From contig CBDDFN010000012.1 in NCBI GenBank assembly GCA_965227065.1, positions 169,714-233,713 on the forward strand: a stretch of DNA of 64,000 bases, given 5' to 3'. The position numbers were made by a program, and so were the translations under genes. Below the pieces are notes generated by a model. The model was not told the origin of the DNA. It searched no databases and saw nothing but the letters and a program-made list of their open reading frames with translations. This DNA is from CBDDFN01 sp965227065 (GTDB lineage: Bacteria; Pseudomonadota; Alphaproteobacteria; SPJN01). This document shows positions 45,716-55,298 of this stretch, one piece after another. Position 1 is the first letter of the stretch; the number at the start of each line of letters is the position of its first letter.

Positions 45716-48700
45716 CCAAAACCATTCTGATTGCCAATCGCGGGGAGATAGCCTGCCGGGTCATCCGCTCGCTCCACGCCAATGGCCACAAAGCCATCGC
45801 CATCTATTCCGATGCCGACCGGGGCGCGCCCCATGTCCGCATGGCTGATGCCGCTGTGCGGGTCGGTGAGGCCCCCGCTGCCCAGTCTTACTTGCAGGCC
45901 GACCGCATCATCAAAGCCGCCCTTGAGCATGGCGCTGACGGCATTCACCCCGGCTATGGCTTTTTATCCGAAAACGCCAAATTCGCCGAAGCAGTCGAAG
46001 CCGCGGGCATGGCGTTTCTGGGCCCCACGCCCGAGCAGATCAGAAATTTCGGATTGAAGCACGAGGCCCGCGCGCTGGCTGATAAGTTCGGCGTGCCACT
46101 GACGCCCTCCTCGGGCTTGCTCGACAGTGTCGAAGAGGCTTTGGAAGAAGCCGCCCGCATCGCCTATCCCGTCATGCTCAAATCCACCGCTGGCGGCGGC
46201 GGCATCGGGATGAGCGTGTGTCAAAGCCCCGAAGACCTCAAGAAAAGCTTCGACAGCGTCCGCGCCATGGCGGCCAATAATTTCGCCGACAGCGGCGTAT
46301 TTGTCGAAACCTTCGTCTCCGAGGCGCGCCATATCGAGGTGCAGATTTTCGGTGACGGCAAGGGCAAGGTTTTAACCCTGGGGGAGCGGGATTGTTCGCT
46401 TCAGCGGCGCAATCAAAAAGTGATTGAAGAAGCACCCGCCCCCAATCTGGCCGACGACACACGCACCGCTTTGCATGATGCCGCCCGCAAGCTCGGTGAA
46501 GCGATTGCCTATCGCTCGGCCGGGACGGTTGAGTTTCTTTATGATGTGACGCGCGAGGCGTTCTATTTCCTGGAACTCAACAGCCGCTTGCAGGTTGAGC
46601 ATGGGGTGACAGAGCTTGTCACCCGTATTGATCTGGTTGACTGGATGGTCGAACTGGGCGTTGGCGACCTCACCTTGCCCGACCAATCTCAGATCGAACT
46701 GAAAGGGGCGGCCATTGAGGCGCGCGTCTATGCCGAAGACCCGTTTCATGATTTCCGCCCCTCGACCGGCACGCTGATGCATGTGGACTTCCCCGGCACC
46801 GTCCGGGTCGATACCGGTATCGAGGCGGGCCAGGAGGTCTCCCCCTACTACGACCCGATGCTCGCCAAGGTGCTGGCCTTTGCCGGGACGCGTGATGAGG
46901 CGCGCACTCAATTGATCACAGCCCTCAACGAGACCGCCCTGTTCGGCGTTGAAACCAACAAGGCCTATGCCGCGCAAATTCTCGATGATGAACCGTTCAA
47001 GACCGGCACGGCGCTGACCAAGACGCTCAATGATTTTGAATATAAAAGTGCCGCCATTGATGTCATTGCGCCAGGTGCGATGACCAGCGTGCAGGACTGG
47101 CCCGGACGGCGGGGCCTGTGGCATGTCGGTGTGCCGCCCTCTGGCCCGATGGATCATCTCAGCTTCCGGCTCGCCAACCGGCTGGTGGGCAATGCCGAAG
47201 ACGCGCCGGGGCTTGAGATCACCGTGCAAGGCCCGGTTTTGCAATTCCGCAGCGCGGCCACCATCGCCTTGTGTGGCGCACCTTTTGAGGCACGGCTTGA
47301 TGACAATCCCTTGCCCTTGTGGGAACCGGTTGCGGTGCGCGCAGGCCAGGTGCTGACCATCATGGGGACCAAACAGGGCCAGCGCGCGAGCCTTGCGGTG
47401 CGCGGCGGCATCAAAGCGCCTGACACATTTGGCTCAGCCTCGACATTCTCGCTGGGCAAATTTGGCGGCCCCTTCGGGCGCGTGCTGCGCGCGGGCGATG
47501 TACTGCATCCCGCAGACAAGACCGATGGTGAGGCGGGCCTGCCCCTTTACCCCTCGATCCAGCCGGTCATTGGTGAGGAGTGGATCATCCGCGCCCTGCC
47601 CGGCCCGCACACCAGCCCGGATTTCTTCACTCCCGCCGACATTGAGACGCTCTATGACAGTGTCTATGAGGTCCACTATAATTCAGACCGCACCGGCGTG
47701 CGCCTGATCGGCCCCAAGCCCCAATGGGCGCGGTCCGATGGCGGCGAAGCGGGGCTTCATCCCTCCAACATTCACGACAATGCCTATGCGGTCGGCACGC
47801 TCGACTTTACCGGCGACATGCCCATTTTGCTGGGTCCCGACGGCCCGTCACTGGGCGGATTTGTCTGTCCTCTCACCGTAATCGAAGCGGATTTGTGGAT
47901 CCTGGGTCAGCTGCGGCCCGGCGCCAAAGTCCGCTTCAAAAAGATCACCCACAAGGCCGCGATTGAGGCCCGGCTGGCGCAGGATGCCACGATTGAGGCG
48001 CTCGCGCCCGCACGCCCCGCGCTCGATCCGCGTCTGGCCCCCAACTGCCCCGATGATGCAGTGTTGTTTTGCGATGAGACGCGCGCGCCTGCGCTCACCA
48101 TCCGCCGGTCGGGCGAAGACAATGTGCTGATTGAATATGGCCCGCTTCAGCTTGATCTGGCGTTGCGTGCGCGCGTGCAAGCGCTGTATGCGGCGATGCA
48201 GTCCAGCGGGCTCACCGGGCTTGTTGATCTGACGCCGGGGATCCGCTCGCTGCAAATCCATTTTGACAGCAAGCAGCTGCCGCTTGATCAACTCATCGCC
48301 ACTATTGCCGGGGCCGATGCGCGGCTGCCCGACCTTGAAGACATGGTGCTGCCCTCGCGCATCGTGCATCTGCCTTTGTCATGGGATGATCCCGAAGCGC
48401 AGAAGGCTGCGCTGAAATATCAGGAAACCACCCGGCCCGATGCCCCCTGGTGTCCCTCCAACATTGAATTCATCCGCCGCATCAACGGGCTTGAAACCGT
48501 CGAAGACGTCAAGCGCGTGGTTTATGACGCCGCCTATCTTGTGCTGGGCCTGGGCGATGTCTATCTCGGCGCGCCGGTCGCCACCCCGGTTGACCCGCGT
48601 CACCGGCTGGTCACCACAAAATACAATCCCGCCCGGCCCTGGACGCCCGAGAATGCCGTCGGTATTGGCGGGGCCTATCTGTGCGTCTATGGCATGGAAG

Positions 48701-49302
48701 GTCCCGGCGGCTATCAACTGGTGGGCCGCACAATCCAGATGTGGAACAGCTTCCGCCAGACCGATGCGTTCACCGATGATCATCCCTGGCTGTTGCGTTT
48801 CTTCGATCAGATCCGTTTTTACGAAGTCTCCGCCGAAGAGTTGAAAGAGGCGCGCACCGCCTTCCCGCTCGGTCAATTCCCGGTCAAGATCGAAGAGACG
48901 GAATTTTCCTTCAAGGACTATCTGGGTTTCCTTGCTGACAATCGCGCCGCCATTGATGCGGCCAAGGCCCGCCAGCAGGCCGCCTTTGATGAGGAGCGCG
49001 AGCGCTGGGCCAAGGCCGGCATTGCCGCAATCATGGAAGAGCCCGACGAGGCGCCCGAAATACCCGACATTGACGTGCCTGAGGGGGCCTTTGCCATCAC
49101 CGCGCCGATGGCCGGTGCAGTGTGGCGCGTCTCCAAAGCGGTTGGCGATGCAGTCACGCTTGGTGATGCCGTGCTGATTGAAGAGGCAATGAAGATGGAG
49201 GTTCCCGTCCCCTCCCCCAGCAACGGCACTGTGTCGGACATTTTTGTGGCCGAGGGCGATGTGGTGGCGCCGGGCCAGATTCTTGCGGTGGTGACGCCAT
49301 GA
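45712..49302 (+). CDS. Biotin-dependent guanidine (urea-type) carboxylase
   Basis: 1196 aa. Domains in order: biotin carboxylase with ATP-grasp (1-~445; ANRGEIACRVI, KSTAGGGGIGMSV, FLELNSRLQVEHGVTE); carboxyltransferase in two halves of KipA/KipI type (~455-1040; PGAMTSVQDWPGRRGLWHVG, then GPGGYQLVGRTIQMW); and a C-terminal biotinyl domain with the lysine K1161 in EEAMKMEV. It is a stand-alone carboxylase without fused allophanate hydrolase. In operons with a guanidine-I riboswitch and DUF1989 pair, this enzyme carboxylates guanidine better than urea. Which of the two it prefers here must be decided at active-site residues by alignment. Confidence 0.95.
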   Translation: MTKTILIANRGEIACRVIRSLHANGHKAIAIYSDADRGAPHVRMADAAVRVGEAPAAQSYLQADRIIKAALEHGADGIHPGYGFLSENAKFAEAVEAAGMAFLGPTPEQIRNFGLKHEARALADKFGVPLTPSSGLLDSVEEALEEAARIAYPVMLKSTAGGGGIGMSVCQSPEDLKKSFDSVRAMAANNFADSGVFVETFVSEARHIEVQIFGDGKGKVLTLGERDCSLQRRNQKVIEEAPAPNLADDTRTALHDAARKLGEAIAYRSAGTVEFLYDVTREAFYFLELNSRLQVEHGVTELVTRIDLVDWMVELGVGDLTLPDQSQIELKGAAIEARVYAEDPFHDFRPSTGTLMHVDFPGTVRVDTGIEAGQEVSPYYDPMLAKVLAFAGTRDEARTQLITALNETALFGVETNKAYAAQILDDEPFKTGTALTKTLNDFEYKSAAIDVIAPGAMTSVQDWPGRRGLWHVGVPPSGPMDHLSFRLANRLVGNAEDAPGLEITVQGPVLQFRSAATIALCGAPFEARLDDNPLPLWEPVAVRAGQVLTIMGTKQGQRASLAVRGGIKAPDTFGSASTFSLGKFGGPFGRVLRAGDVLHPADKTDGEAGLPLYPSIQPVIGEEWIIRALPGPHTSPDFFTPADIETLYDSVYEVHYNSDRTGVRLIGPKPQWARSDGGEAGLHPSNIHDNAYAVGTLDFTGDMPILLGPDGPSLGGFVCPLTVIEADLWILGQLRPGAKVRFKKITHKAAIEARLAQDATIEALAPARPALDPRLAPNCPDDAVLFCDETRAPALTIRRSGEDNVLIEYGPLQLDLALRARVQALYAAMQSSGLTGLVDLTPGIRSLQIHFDSKQLPLDQLIATIAGADARLPDLEDMVLPSRIVHLPLSWDDPEAQKAALKYQETTRPDAPWCPSNIEFIRRINGLETVEDVKRVVYDAAYLVLGLGDVYLGAPVATPVDPRHRLVTTKYNPARPWTPENAVGIGGAYLCVYGMEGPGGYQLVGRTIQMWNSFRQTDAFTDDHPWLLRFFDQIRFYEVSAEELKEARTAFPLGQFPVKIEETEFSFKDYLGFLADNRAAIDAAKARQQAAFDEERERWAKAGIAAIMEEPDEAPEIPDIDVPEGAFAITAPMAGAVWRVSKAVGDAVTLGDAVLIEEAMKMEVPVPSPSNGTVSDIFVAEGDVVAPGQILAVVTP

Positions 49303-51005
49303 AGCTGTCCAGCCTTGATCTCACCATCCCCGCCTTGCAACGCGCCTATCAGGACGGCGTCTCTGTTCGCGAGATGATGGGCGAAGTGCTGCGCCGGGCC
49401 GACGCCTATGCCACGCTTGATCCGGCTGTGTGGATCGCCCGTCTGTGTGACGATCATGTCATGGGCTTTGCCGATACGCTCGATGCGCTGACGCCTGAAG
49501 AGCGCTTTGCCAAGCCGCTGTTCGGCCTGCCCTTTGCGATCAAGGACAATATTGATCTTGAAGGCGTGCCGACCACGGCGGCCTGTCCGGGCTTTGCCTA
49601 TGAGCCTGCCGCATCTGCCGGGATTGTTGATAGGTTGATCGCCGCGGGGGCCGTGCCGGTCGGCAAAACCAATCTTGACCAGTTCGCCACCGGCCTTGTC
49701 GGCACGCGATCCCCGTATGGCGCGCCGCGCTGTGTTTACAATCCTGATTATATTTCGGGCGGCTCCTCATCAGGGTCCGCCGTTGCGGTCGCCGCTGGTC
49801 TGGTGAGCTTTGCGCTTGGCACCGACACCGCCGGATCAGGCCGCGTCCCCGCCGCGCTCAACGGGCTGGTGGGGTTCAAGCCGACACCGGGCCTGTGTTC
49901 CACCCACGGGATTGTTCCGGCCTGCGCCTCGCTCGATTGCCCGTCGATCTTTGCCCTGTCGGTTGAGGACGCCTTGCAAATCCTCACCATCATGGGCGAT
50001 CAGGCCGCGCATCCCGTGGCACGTCATCAGGCCCTGTTCGGCATTTTGAAAGAAGAGGACCGGCAATTTTTCGGCGATGAAGAGGCCGCCGCGCTCTATC
50101 AAGCGATGATCCAGCGGGCCGAAGCCGCCGGCCATTCGTTGATCGAAATTGACTATGCCCCGTTTGCCGAGACTGCCGCGCTGCTCTATCAGGGCCCCTT
50201 TGTGGCCGAACGTTATGCCGGTGTGGGCACCGCCATTGAACAGGCCCCCGAAGGGCTGGATGAGACGGTGGCAGCCATCATACTGGGCGGCAAGGACAAG
50301 AGCGCCGCTGATCTGTTCACCGCCCAGGCGCGGCTTGAAGAGTTGCGCGCCCGCGCGGAGGCTTTGTTTGCCTCGCTTGATGCGCTTTTGCTGCCGACCT
50401 GCCCCACCGCCTACACAGTCGATGCCGTAATGGCCGATCCCGTCACGCTCAATTCCCGCATGGGGACCTACACCAATTTCGTCAATCTGATGGGGCTTGC
50501 CGCCATTGCCGTTCCCGCCGGAGCGCGCGACAGCACGGGCGTGCCGTTCGGCGTCACCTTGGTGGGGCCGGGCGGATCGGATTTTGATCTCGGCGCCTTG
50601 AGCCAAACCCTCTTGGAGACGCAACCGTCCGAGCCGATGGAGATCGCCGTTGTCGGCGCGCATCTGCGCGGCCAGCCGCTCAACTGGCAATTGACCGAAA
50701 AGGACGCGGTCTTTGTCCGCCAGACCCTGTCGGCGCCCACCTACAGGCTTTATGCGATGGAAACCGTGCCGCCCAAGCCGGCCTTGGTGAAAAGCCAAAC
50801 AGGCGCGGCGATCGAACTTGAAATCTGGCGCATGGATGTGGCCCAGATCGGCGCGCTGCTTGCGCAAATCCCGGCGCCTTTGGGGCTTGGCACGGTTGAG
50901 CTGATTGACGGCAGCACCGTCAAAGGCTTTATCGCCGACCCCACCGCGCTCGACATCGCCCAGGACATCACGCCGCTCAAACGCTGGCGGCGGTTTGTGG
51001 GATAA
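49299..51005 (+). CDS. atzF: Allophanate hydrolase
   Basis: 568 aa, start overlapping the carboxylase stop (ATGA). The N-terminal ~440 residues are an amidase-signature domain with the full triad K82 (FAIKDN), S156 (GGSSSGS) and S180 (DTAGSGRVPA), spaced exactly as in AtzF. The C-terminal ~120 residues (MEIAVVGAHLRGQPLNWQL onward) are the second domain of AtzF/DUR1, which handles decarboxylation of the intermediate. It hydrolyses allophanate to ammonia and CO2, the last step of the operon. A HEPN-like gene converges on it with an 8-bp gap. Confidence 0.95.
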   Translation: MKLSSLDLTIPALQRAYQDGVSVREMMGEVLRRADAYATLDPAVWIARLCDDHVMGFADTLDALTPEERFAKPLFGLPFAIKDNIDLEGVPTTAACPGFAYEPAASAGIVDRLIAAGAVPVGKTNLDQFATGLVGTRSPYGAPRCVYNPDYISGGSSSGSAVAVAAGLVSFALGTDTAGSGRVPAALNGLVGFKPTPGLCSTHGIVPACASLDCPSIFALSVEDALQILTIMGDQAAHPVARHQALFGILKEEDRQFFGDEEAAALYQAMIQRAEAAGHSLIEIDYAPFAETAALLYQGPFVAERYAGVGTAIEQAPEGLDETVAAIILGGKDKSAADLFTAQARLEELRARAEALFASLDALLLPTCPTAYTVDAVMADPVTLNSRMGTYTNFVNLMGLAAIAVPAGARDSTGVPFGVTLVGPGGSDFDLGALSQTLLETQPSEPMEIAVVGAHLRGQPLNWQLTEKDAVFVRQTLSAPTYRLYAMETVPPKPALVKSQTGAAIELEIWRMDVAQIGALLAQIPAPLGLGTVELIDGSTVKGFIADPTALDIAQDITPLKRWRRFVG

Positions 51006-51013
51006 CAAGCGGC

Positions 51014-51601
51014 CTAAGAAAGGAGAGCGCGCTTTGAGGGATCGGAATACCTTTCCGTAAACACTTCTTGTGCTATCGAATAAAATTCATCAAAAACTTC
51101 CCATGTGAACGGAACGGCTTTTCTGATCCTTAAATTGCCAAGCATTTCTCTTTTTTCATGTCGGTCCAAACGTTGGTGGGCCTTTGTTAACTTTTCATCT
51201 TTGTTCGGAGCGGCGTAACGACCTGACCAATAGAGTGTCTCTGTCATCAACGTAAGGTGGACCAAATTCTCATCACAAAGATTTGCCAGATTTGCTTTCT
51301 GCCACAGATTGTAAACATCGTGCGTAGCGGGCGGTGGTTCTCCGCTTTCCAAACAAATAAGTGCCTTCAAAATCAGCTCAATCGCGATCGATGATTCGCG
51401 CACAAATCCCTCGGATAACGCAATGCTAGAAGTTCCAGTGTAGTTGATTTTCTCCGCACGCTCCGTTTCAGCTCGTTCTTTCTCCTCCCAAAGAACATAT
51501 GCTGTGAATCGAGCATTCTCAGCTCTTCGTAGAAAATGAAAGGGGGCTCGACGCTTTTGATCCCAAACCGAATCATTGCTTGAATTTGATGATCCCTGCA
51601 T
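51014..51601 (-). CDS. HEPN-like domain protein, AT-rich orphan
   Basis: 195 aa, helical. It has a HEPN-like pattern: ESSIAIELILKALICLE (helix 2), a His after a short acidic/proline turn (PPPATHDVYNLW) and a C-terminal LYWSGRYAAP motif like that seen in several HEPN families. There is no nucleotidyltransferase partner (MNT) next to it. Base composition is visibly more AT-rich than all neighbours and codon use differs, suggesting recent transfer. HEPN proteins are often RNases or toxin/defence parts, but the classic R-x4-6-H pair is not evident, so activity is not claimed. Confidence 0.7.
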   Translation of the reverse strand: MQGSSNSSNDSVWDQKRRAPFHFLRRAENARFTAYVLWEEKERAETERAEKINYTGTSSIALSEGFVRESSIAIELILKALICLESGEPPPATHDVYNLWQKANLANLCDENLVHLTLMTETLYWSGRYAAPNKDEKLTKAHQRLDRHEKREMLGNLRIRKAVPFTWEVFDEFYSIAQEVFTERYSDPSKRALLS

Positions 51602-51635
51602 TTTCTGACCCCGGAATAAATGATGTTAACCTCAC

Positions 51636-52967
51636 TTATTTACCCGTCCCCAGATCAACCTCAAGCGAACTGATCGCCGAGACGAAATTGTTCGCCGAGA
51701 TGGTCTGCTTGCCGGTCCATTCCATATTGGGGAAGCGTTCCAGCAGTTTGGTCAGCGCGACTTCCAATTGCATCATGGCGATGCGCTGGCCCAGACACAC
51801 ATGGGGGCCATGGCCAAAGGCGATATGATCGCCGGCATTCTCCCTGTCGATATCGAACACGTCCGGATTTTCAAATACCGCCTCGTCGCGATTGCCGGCC
51901 GCATAAAAGAGCATGATTTTCTCACCCTCTTTCATCTTCTGGCCGTTAATTTCAGTGTCTTCCTGCAAGGTCCGGCGCATATGGATGACCGGTGAGACCA
52001 TGCGCAGAATTTCCGGGATCGCCTTTTTGATATTCTCAGGATTGTCGATCAGCTTTTGCTTTTGCGCAGGGAATTCCTTGAACAGGCGCAGCGCGCCCGA
52101 CAGCGAATTGCGCGTCGTGTCGTTGCCCGCAAAGATGATCAGCAGCCAGGCTCCATCAAGATATTCCTGGCTGAGTTTCTTGCCATCCAGCTCAGCGGTT
52201 GCGATGCGCGAGAGCAGATCATCGGTGGGGTTCTTGCGTTTCTTGGCGAGAATTTTCTCACCATATTTGAACATCGCCCGGATGTTCCACATGAAGCGCA
52301 GGAAATAGAGGAACGAGATTTTCTCATCGCGCTGATATTTGCCCGCAAGCTCCAGCGTTGATTCCAGATAATGCATCCAGCGGACAATATTGGGCCGGTC
52401 ACGCTCGGGAATGCCCATCAGCTCCGACAAGGTGTATAGCGGCAATTGCTCGGAAAACACTTTGACGAAATCAACAACCGGGCCCTGGCGTTCGAGATCA
52501 TCACACAGCTGATCGACCTTCTTTTCCACCCGCTCGCGCAGGCCCGCCACATATTGCGGGGTGAAGAAATCACGATGCTGCATGCGGAACTGGATGTGAT
52601 AGGGCCGGTCCAGACAGATCAGCGTGTTGAGCGATGCGCCCAGCAGCCGCTTGAACTGGATCTGACCTTCCACCCCATAGGTCATGTTGATGCCGCCCCG
52701 CTGGCTTGAAAAGATTTCGGGGTTAAGCTCGACATGCTTGATATCGTCATAGCGCGTGATGGCGTAAAAGCCCTGGCCTTTCGGCACATCAAACCAGGCG
52801 ACCGGAGCCTCAGCGCGCAGTTTGGCGTAGTAATCGAAGGGCTGGCCCTTGGTGAAGGGCTCCATATGCGCCAGCGAAGGACCTTGCGGGGTGACATAGG
52901 CCAGCGGGAAATCGGGCCCCTTGTCCAGAATATCTTCTTGGAATGTCTCGGTCACAGGCTGCAGCAT
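51636..52967 (-). CDS. Cytochrome P450
   Basis: 443 aa from ATG 52967; the frame opens to a TTG at 52982. The heme-binding loop FGHGPHVCLGQR has the thiolate C391. The I-helix oxygen motif is FAGNDTTRN, the K-helix ExxR is EILR, and the PERF-like region is ENPDVFDIDREN. Soluble bacterial class I type without a membrane anchor; it needs ferredoxin and reductase encoded elsewhere. MFKYGEKILAKKRKNP and overall pattern recall the CYP125/142-like and CYP108/111-like sterol or terpene groups, but no family is assigned. Divergent from the molybdoenzyme gene. Confidence 0.94.
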   Translation of the reverse strand: MLQPVTETFQEDILDKGPDFPLAYVTPQGPSLAHMEPFTKGQPFDYYAKLRAEAPVAWFDVPKGQGFYAITRYDDIKHVELNPEIFSSQRGGINMTYGVEGQIQFKRLLGASLNTLICLDRPYHIQFRMQHRDFFTPQYVAGLRERVEKKVDQLCDDLERQGPVVDFVKVFSEQLPLYTLSELMGIPERDRPNIVRWMHYLESTLELAGKYQRDEKISFLYFLRFMWNIRAMFKYGEKILAKKRKNPTDDLLSRIATAELDGKKLSQEYLDGAWLLIIFAGNDTTRNSLSGALRLFKEFPAQKQKLIDNPENIKKAIPEILRMVSPVIHMRRTLQEDTEINGQKMKEGEKIMLFYAAGNRDEAVFENPDVFDIDRENAGDHIAFGHGPHVCLGQRIAMMQLEVALTKLLERFPNMEWTGKQTISANNFVSAISSLEVDLGTGK

Positions 52968-53111
52968 GGCACTTACTCTCAAGAAAATTGATGATTGGGT
53001 CTTGTGTACAAAAATCGTGACGCAGGCGTCAATTGTGACCCGACGTCAAGCGCGCTGATCCAAAGTGGCGCAGGCGAACACACAAAGCTAGGATGGTATG
53101 TGACGCCGCAT

Positions 53112-55298
53112 ATGAGTATCAGGCCCATGACCGCAGTTTCCAAAGCCGCCTTGAAGGGCGGTGGCACCAAAAAGGTGCTCTACACGCTCAACACCATTCG
53201 CCGGATTGGCCTGAAAGATTCGGCCAAGGCCCTCAATGCGCACAATGCGTGCAAGGCGTGCGCGCTGGGCATGGGCGGGCAGATGGGCGGCATGACCAAT
53301 GAGCTGGGGGAGTTTCCGTCTGTCTGCAACAAATCGGTGCAGGCGCAATCGACCGATATTCAGCCCCCTATTCCCGAAGAAATCTTTGCCCATACGCTCG
53401 ACGAATTGCGCGAGCTGACAGGCCGCGAAATGGAAACGCTGGGCCGGCTCAACACACCCCTGTTCAAGCCCGCCGGGGACACACGTTACCGCCCGCTTGA
53501 TTGGGATGAGGCCATGGCGCTGGCGGCGGGCCCGCTCAAGGCATGCGACCCGGACGAGACTTTCTTTTACGCATCGGGCCGGTCATCGAATGAGGCGGGC
53601 TTTTTGTTTCAGTTGCTGGCCCGCGCCTACGGCACCAACAATGTCACCAACTGTTCCTATTACTGCCATCAGGCAACATCGGTGGCGCTGAAGGAAACCA
53701 TCGGCACCGGCACCTCGACGGTTGAGCTGGCCGACTTGACTTTATCGGATCTGATTTTCGTCATTGGCGCCAATCCCGCGTCGAACCATCCCCGCTTCAT
53801 CCACAAGCTCAAAGGCGTGCGTGACCGGGGTGGCGCGGTGATTGTGATCAATCCTGCCCGCGAACCCGGCCTGGTGAAATTCGCCGTGCCGAAAAGCCCC
53901 GCCTCCATGCTCAAGGGCGGGGACGCGATCGCAACGCTCTATCTGCAACCCCGCATTGGCGAGGATATGGCGCTGTTCAAGGCAATCGCCCTTGCCCTCA
54001 TCGAGCAGGACGCGCTGGCCGCTCCGTTCATCGCGGACTATTGCGAGGGGTTTGACGCCTATCGCACCGAGCTTGCCGAGACATCCATCGACGCGCTCAG
54101 CGCCCGGTGTGGCGTGCCGCTCGATGACATTCGTCAGGCCGCGCACCTTTATGCCAGATCACAGGCGGCCGTCTTTGCCTGGGGCATGGGCATGACCCAT
54201 CATGTCCACGGTGTTGAGAATATCGAAAGCATTGCCAATCTCGCTTTGTTGCGCGGCATGGTGGGGCGGCCCGGTGCGGGGCTGTTGCCGTTGCGCGGCC
54301 ATTCCAATGTGCAAGGCATCGGCACCATCGGCGTCAAGCCGGTGCTGGACCACGATGTGTTTGAACGTATGGAACAAAGCTTCGGCGTAAGCCTGCCGCG
54401 CGCTGAGGGCCTCGACACGATGGCGTGCATGCAGGCCGCTTATGAGGGCCGCATGAAAGCAGGTGTCATCATGGGCGGCAATCTGTTTGCAGCAAACCCC
54501 AACACGCGCTGGGCGCGGCAAGCCCTTGATCAGGTGCCGTTCAAACTGTTCCTCACCACCACCCTCAATCAAGGCCATGTCAATGGCGTGGACAGCGGCG
54601 AAAGCCTTATCCTGCCCGTGACTGCGCGGGATGAGGAATGGCAGCCGACAACACAGGAAAGCATGTTCAATTTCGTCCGCCTGTCGGATGGCGGCATTCA
54701 CCGGCTGGACGGGGTGCGGCCTGAAAGCGTGATCCTGGCCGATCTCGCCACCGCCCTGCTGCCCCACAGCGCAATCCCTTTTGGTGCCTTCAAGACCCAT
54801 TCGGAATTGCGCAAGGTGATCGCCGCCATCGTGCCGGGCATGGAAGGGCTTGCCAGCATCGACGTCGCCCGTCAGGAATTTCACATTAAGGGCCGCGTGC
54901 TGCATGAACCGGTGTTTGGAACCGATACCGGAAAGGCCCGGTTCCGCACACTCGCCCTGCCCGACACAGCGCCCACCCAATTTGTGCTGACCACCATGCG
55001 CTCGGAAGGACAGTTCAATTCCATCGTCTATGAAGAAACAGATAGCTATCGCGGAACACAATCCCGCTGGTGCGTGCTGATGAACAAGGATGATATTGCA
55101 GCGCTTGGCCTGGGCGAACGCGCCACGATCCGCTCCGCCCATGGTGAAATGCGCGATGTGGCGGTTGAGGCTTATGATCTGCCGCGCGGCAATCTGATGG
55201 CCTATTATCCCGAAGCCAATGTGCTGACCGGCACCGCGGTTGACCCCCGCAGTAAGACCCCGTCCTTCAAGGCCACGCCGGTCACCATCACGGCCTAG
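53112..55298 (+). CDS. FdhF/YdeP-type molybdopterin oxidoreductase
   Basis: 728 aa from ATG 53112; 53127 is another candidate, and the longer frame from 52995 runs into the P450 promoter region. The N-terminal HNACKACALGMGGQMGGM carries Cys47 and Cys50, with Cys72 (PSVCNKS), for an Fe-S cluster. The molybdenum ligand is Cys185 followed by His186 (NCSYYCHQATS), the place of Sec-His in formate dehydrogenase H. The C-terminal MopB_CT domain (FVLTTMRSEGQFNSIVYEE) is complete. Formate oxidation is possible, but YdeP-like members have other or unknown roles. Its 3' end overlaps the convergent GST gene by 4 bp. Confidence 0.9.
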   Translation: MSIRPMTAVSKAALKGGGTKKVLYTLNTIRRIGLKDSAKALNAHNACKACALGMGGQMGGMTNELGEFPSVCNKSVQAQSTDIQPPIPEEIFAHTLDELRELTGREMETLGRLNTPLFKPAGDTRYRPLDWDEAMALAAGPLKACDPDETFFYASGRSSNEAGFLFQLLARAYGTNNVTNCSYYCHQATSVALKETIGTGTSTVELADLTLSDLIFVIGANPASNHPRFIHKLKGVRDRGGAVIVINPAREPGLVKFAVPKSPASMLKGGDAIATLYLQPRIGEDMALFKAIALALIEQDALAAPFIADYCEGFDAYRTELAETSIDALSARCGVPLDDIRQAAHLYARSQAAVFAWGMGMTHHVHGVENIESIANLALLRGMVGRPGAGLLPLRGHSNVQGIGTIGVKPVLDHDVFERMEQSFGVSLPRAEGLDTMACMQAAYEGRMKAGVIMGGNLFAANPNTRWARQALDQVPFKLFLTTTLNQGHVNGVDSGESLILPVTARDEEWQPTTQESMFNFVRLSDGGIHRLDGVRPESVILADLATALLPHSAIPFGAFKTHSELRKVIAAIVPGMEGLASIDVARQEFHIKGRVLHEPVFGTDTGKARFRTLALPDTAPTQFVLTTMRSEGQFNSIVYEETDSYRGTQSRWCVLMNKDDIAALGLGERATIRSAHGEMRDVAVEAYDLPRGNLMAYYPEANVLTGTAVDPRSKTPSFKATPVTITA

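Noticed and set aside
41562..51005. Interpretation as a urea utilisation operon
   Set aside because: Possible from old family names, but the guanidine-I aptamer and the DUF1989 pair favour guanidine; urea remains a possible side substrate.
51014..51601. HEPN-MNT toxin-antitoxin pair
   Set aside because: No nucleotidyltransferase or other small partner gene lies next to the HEPN-like gene.
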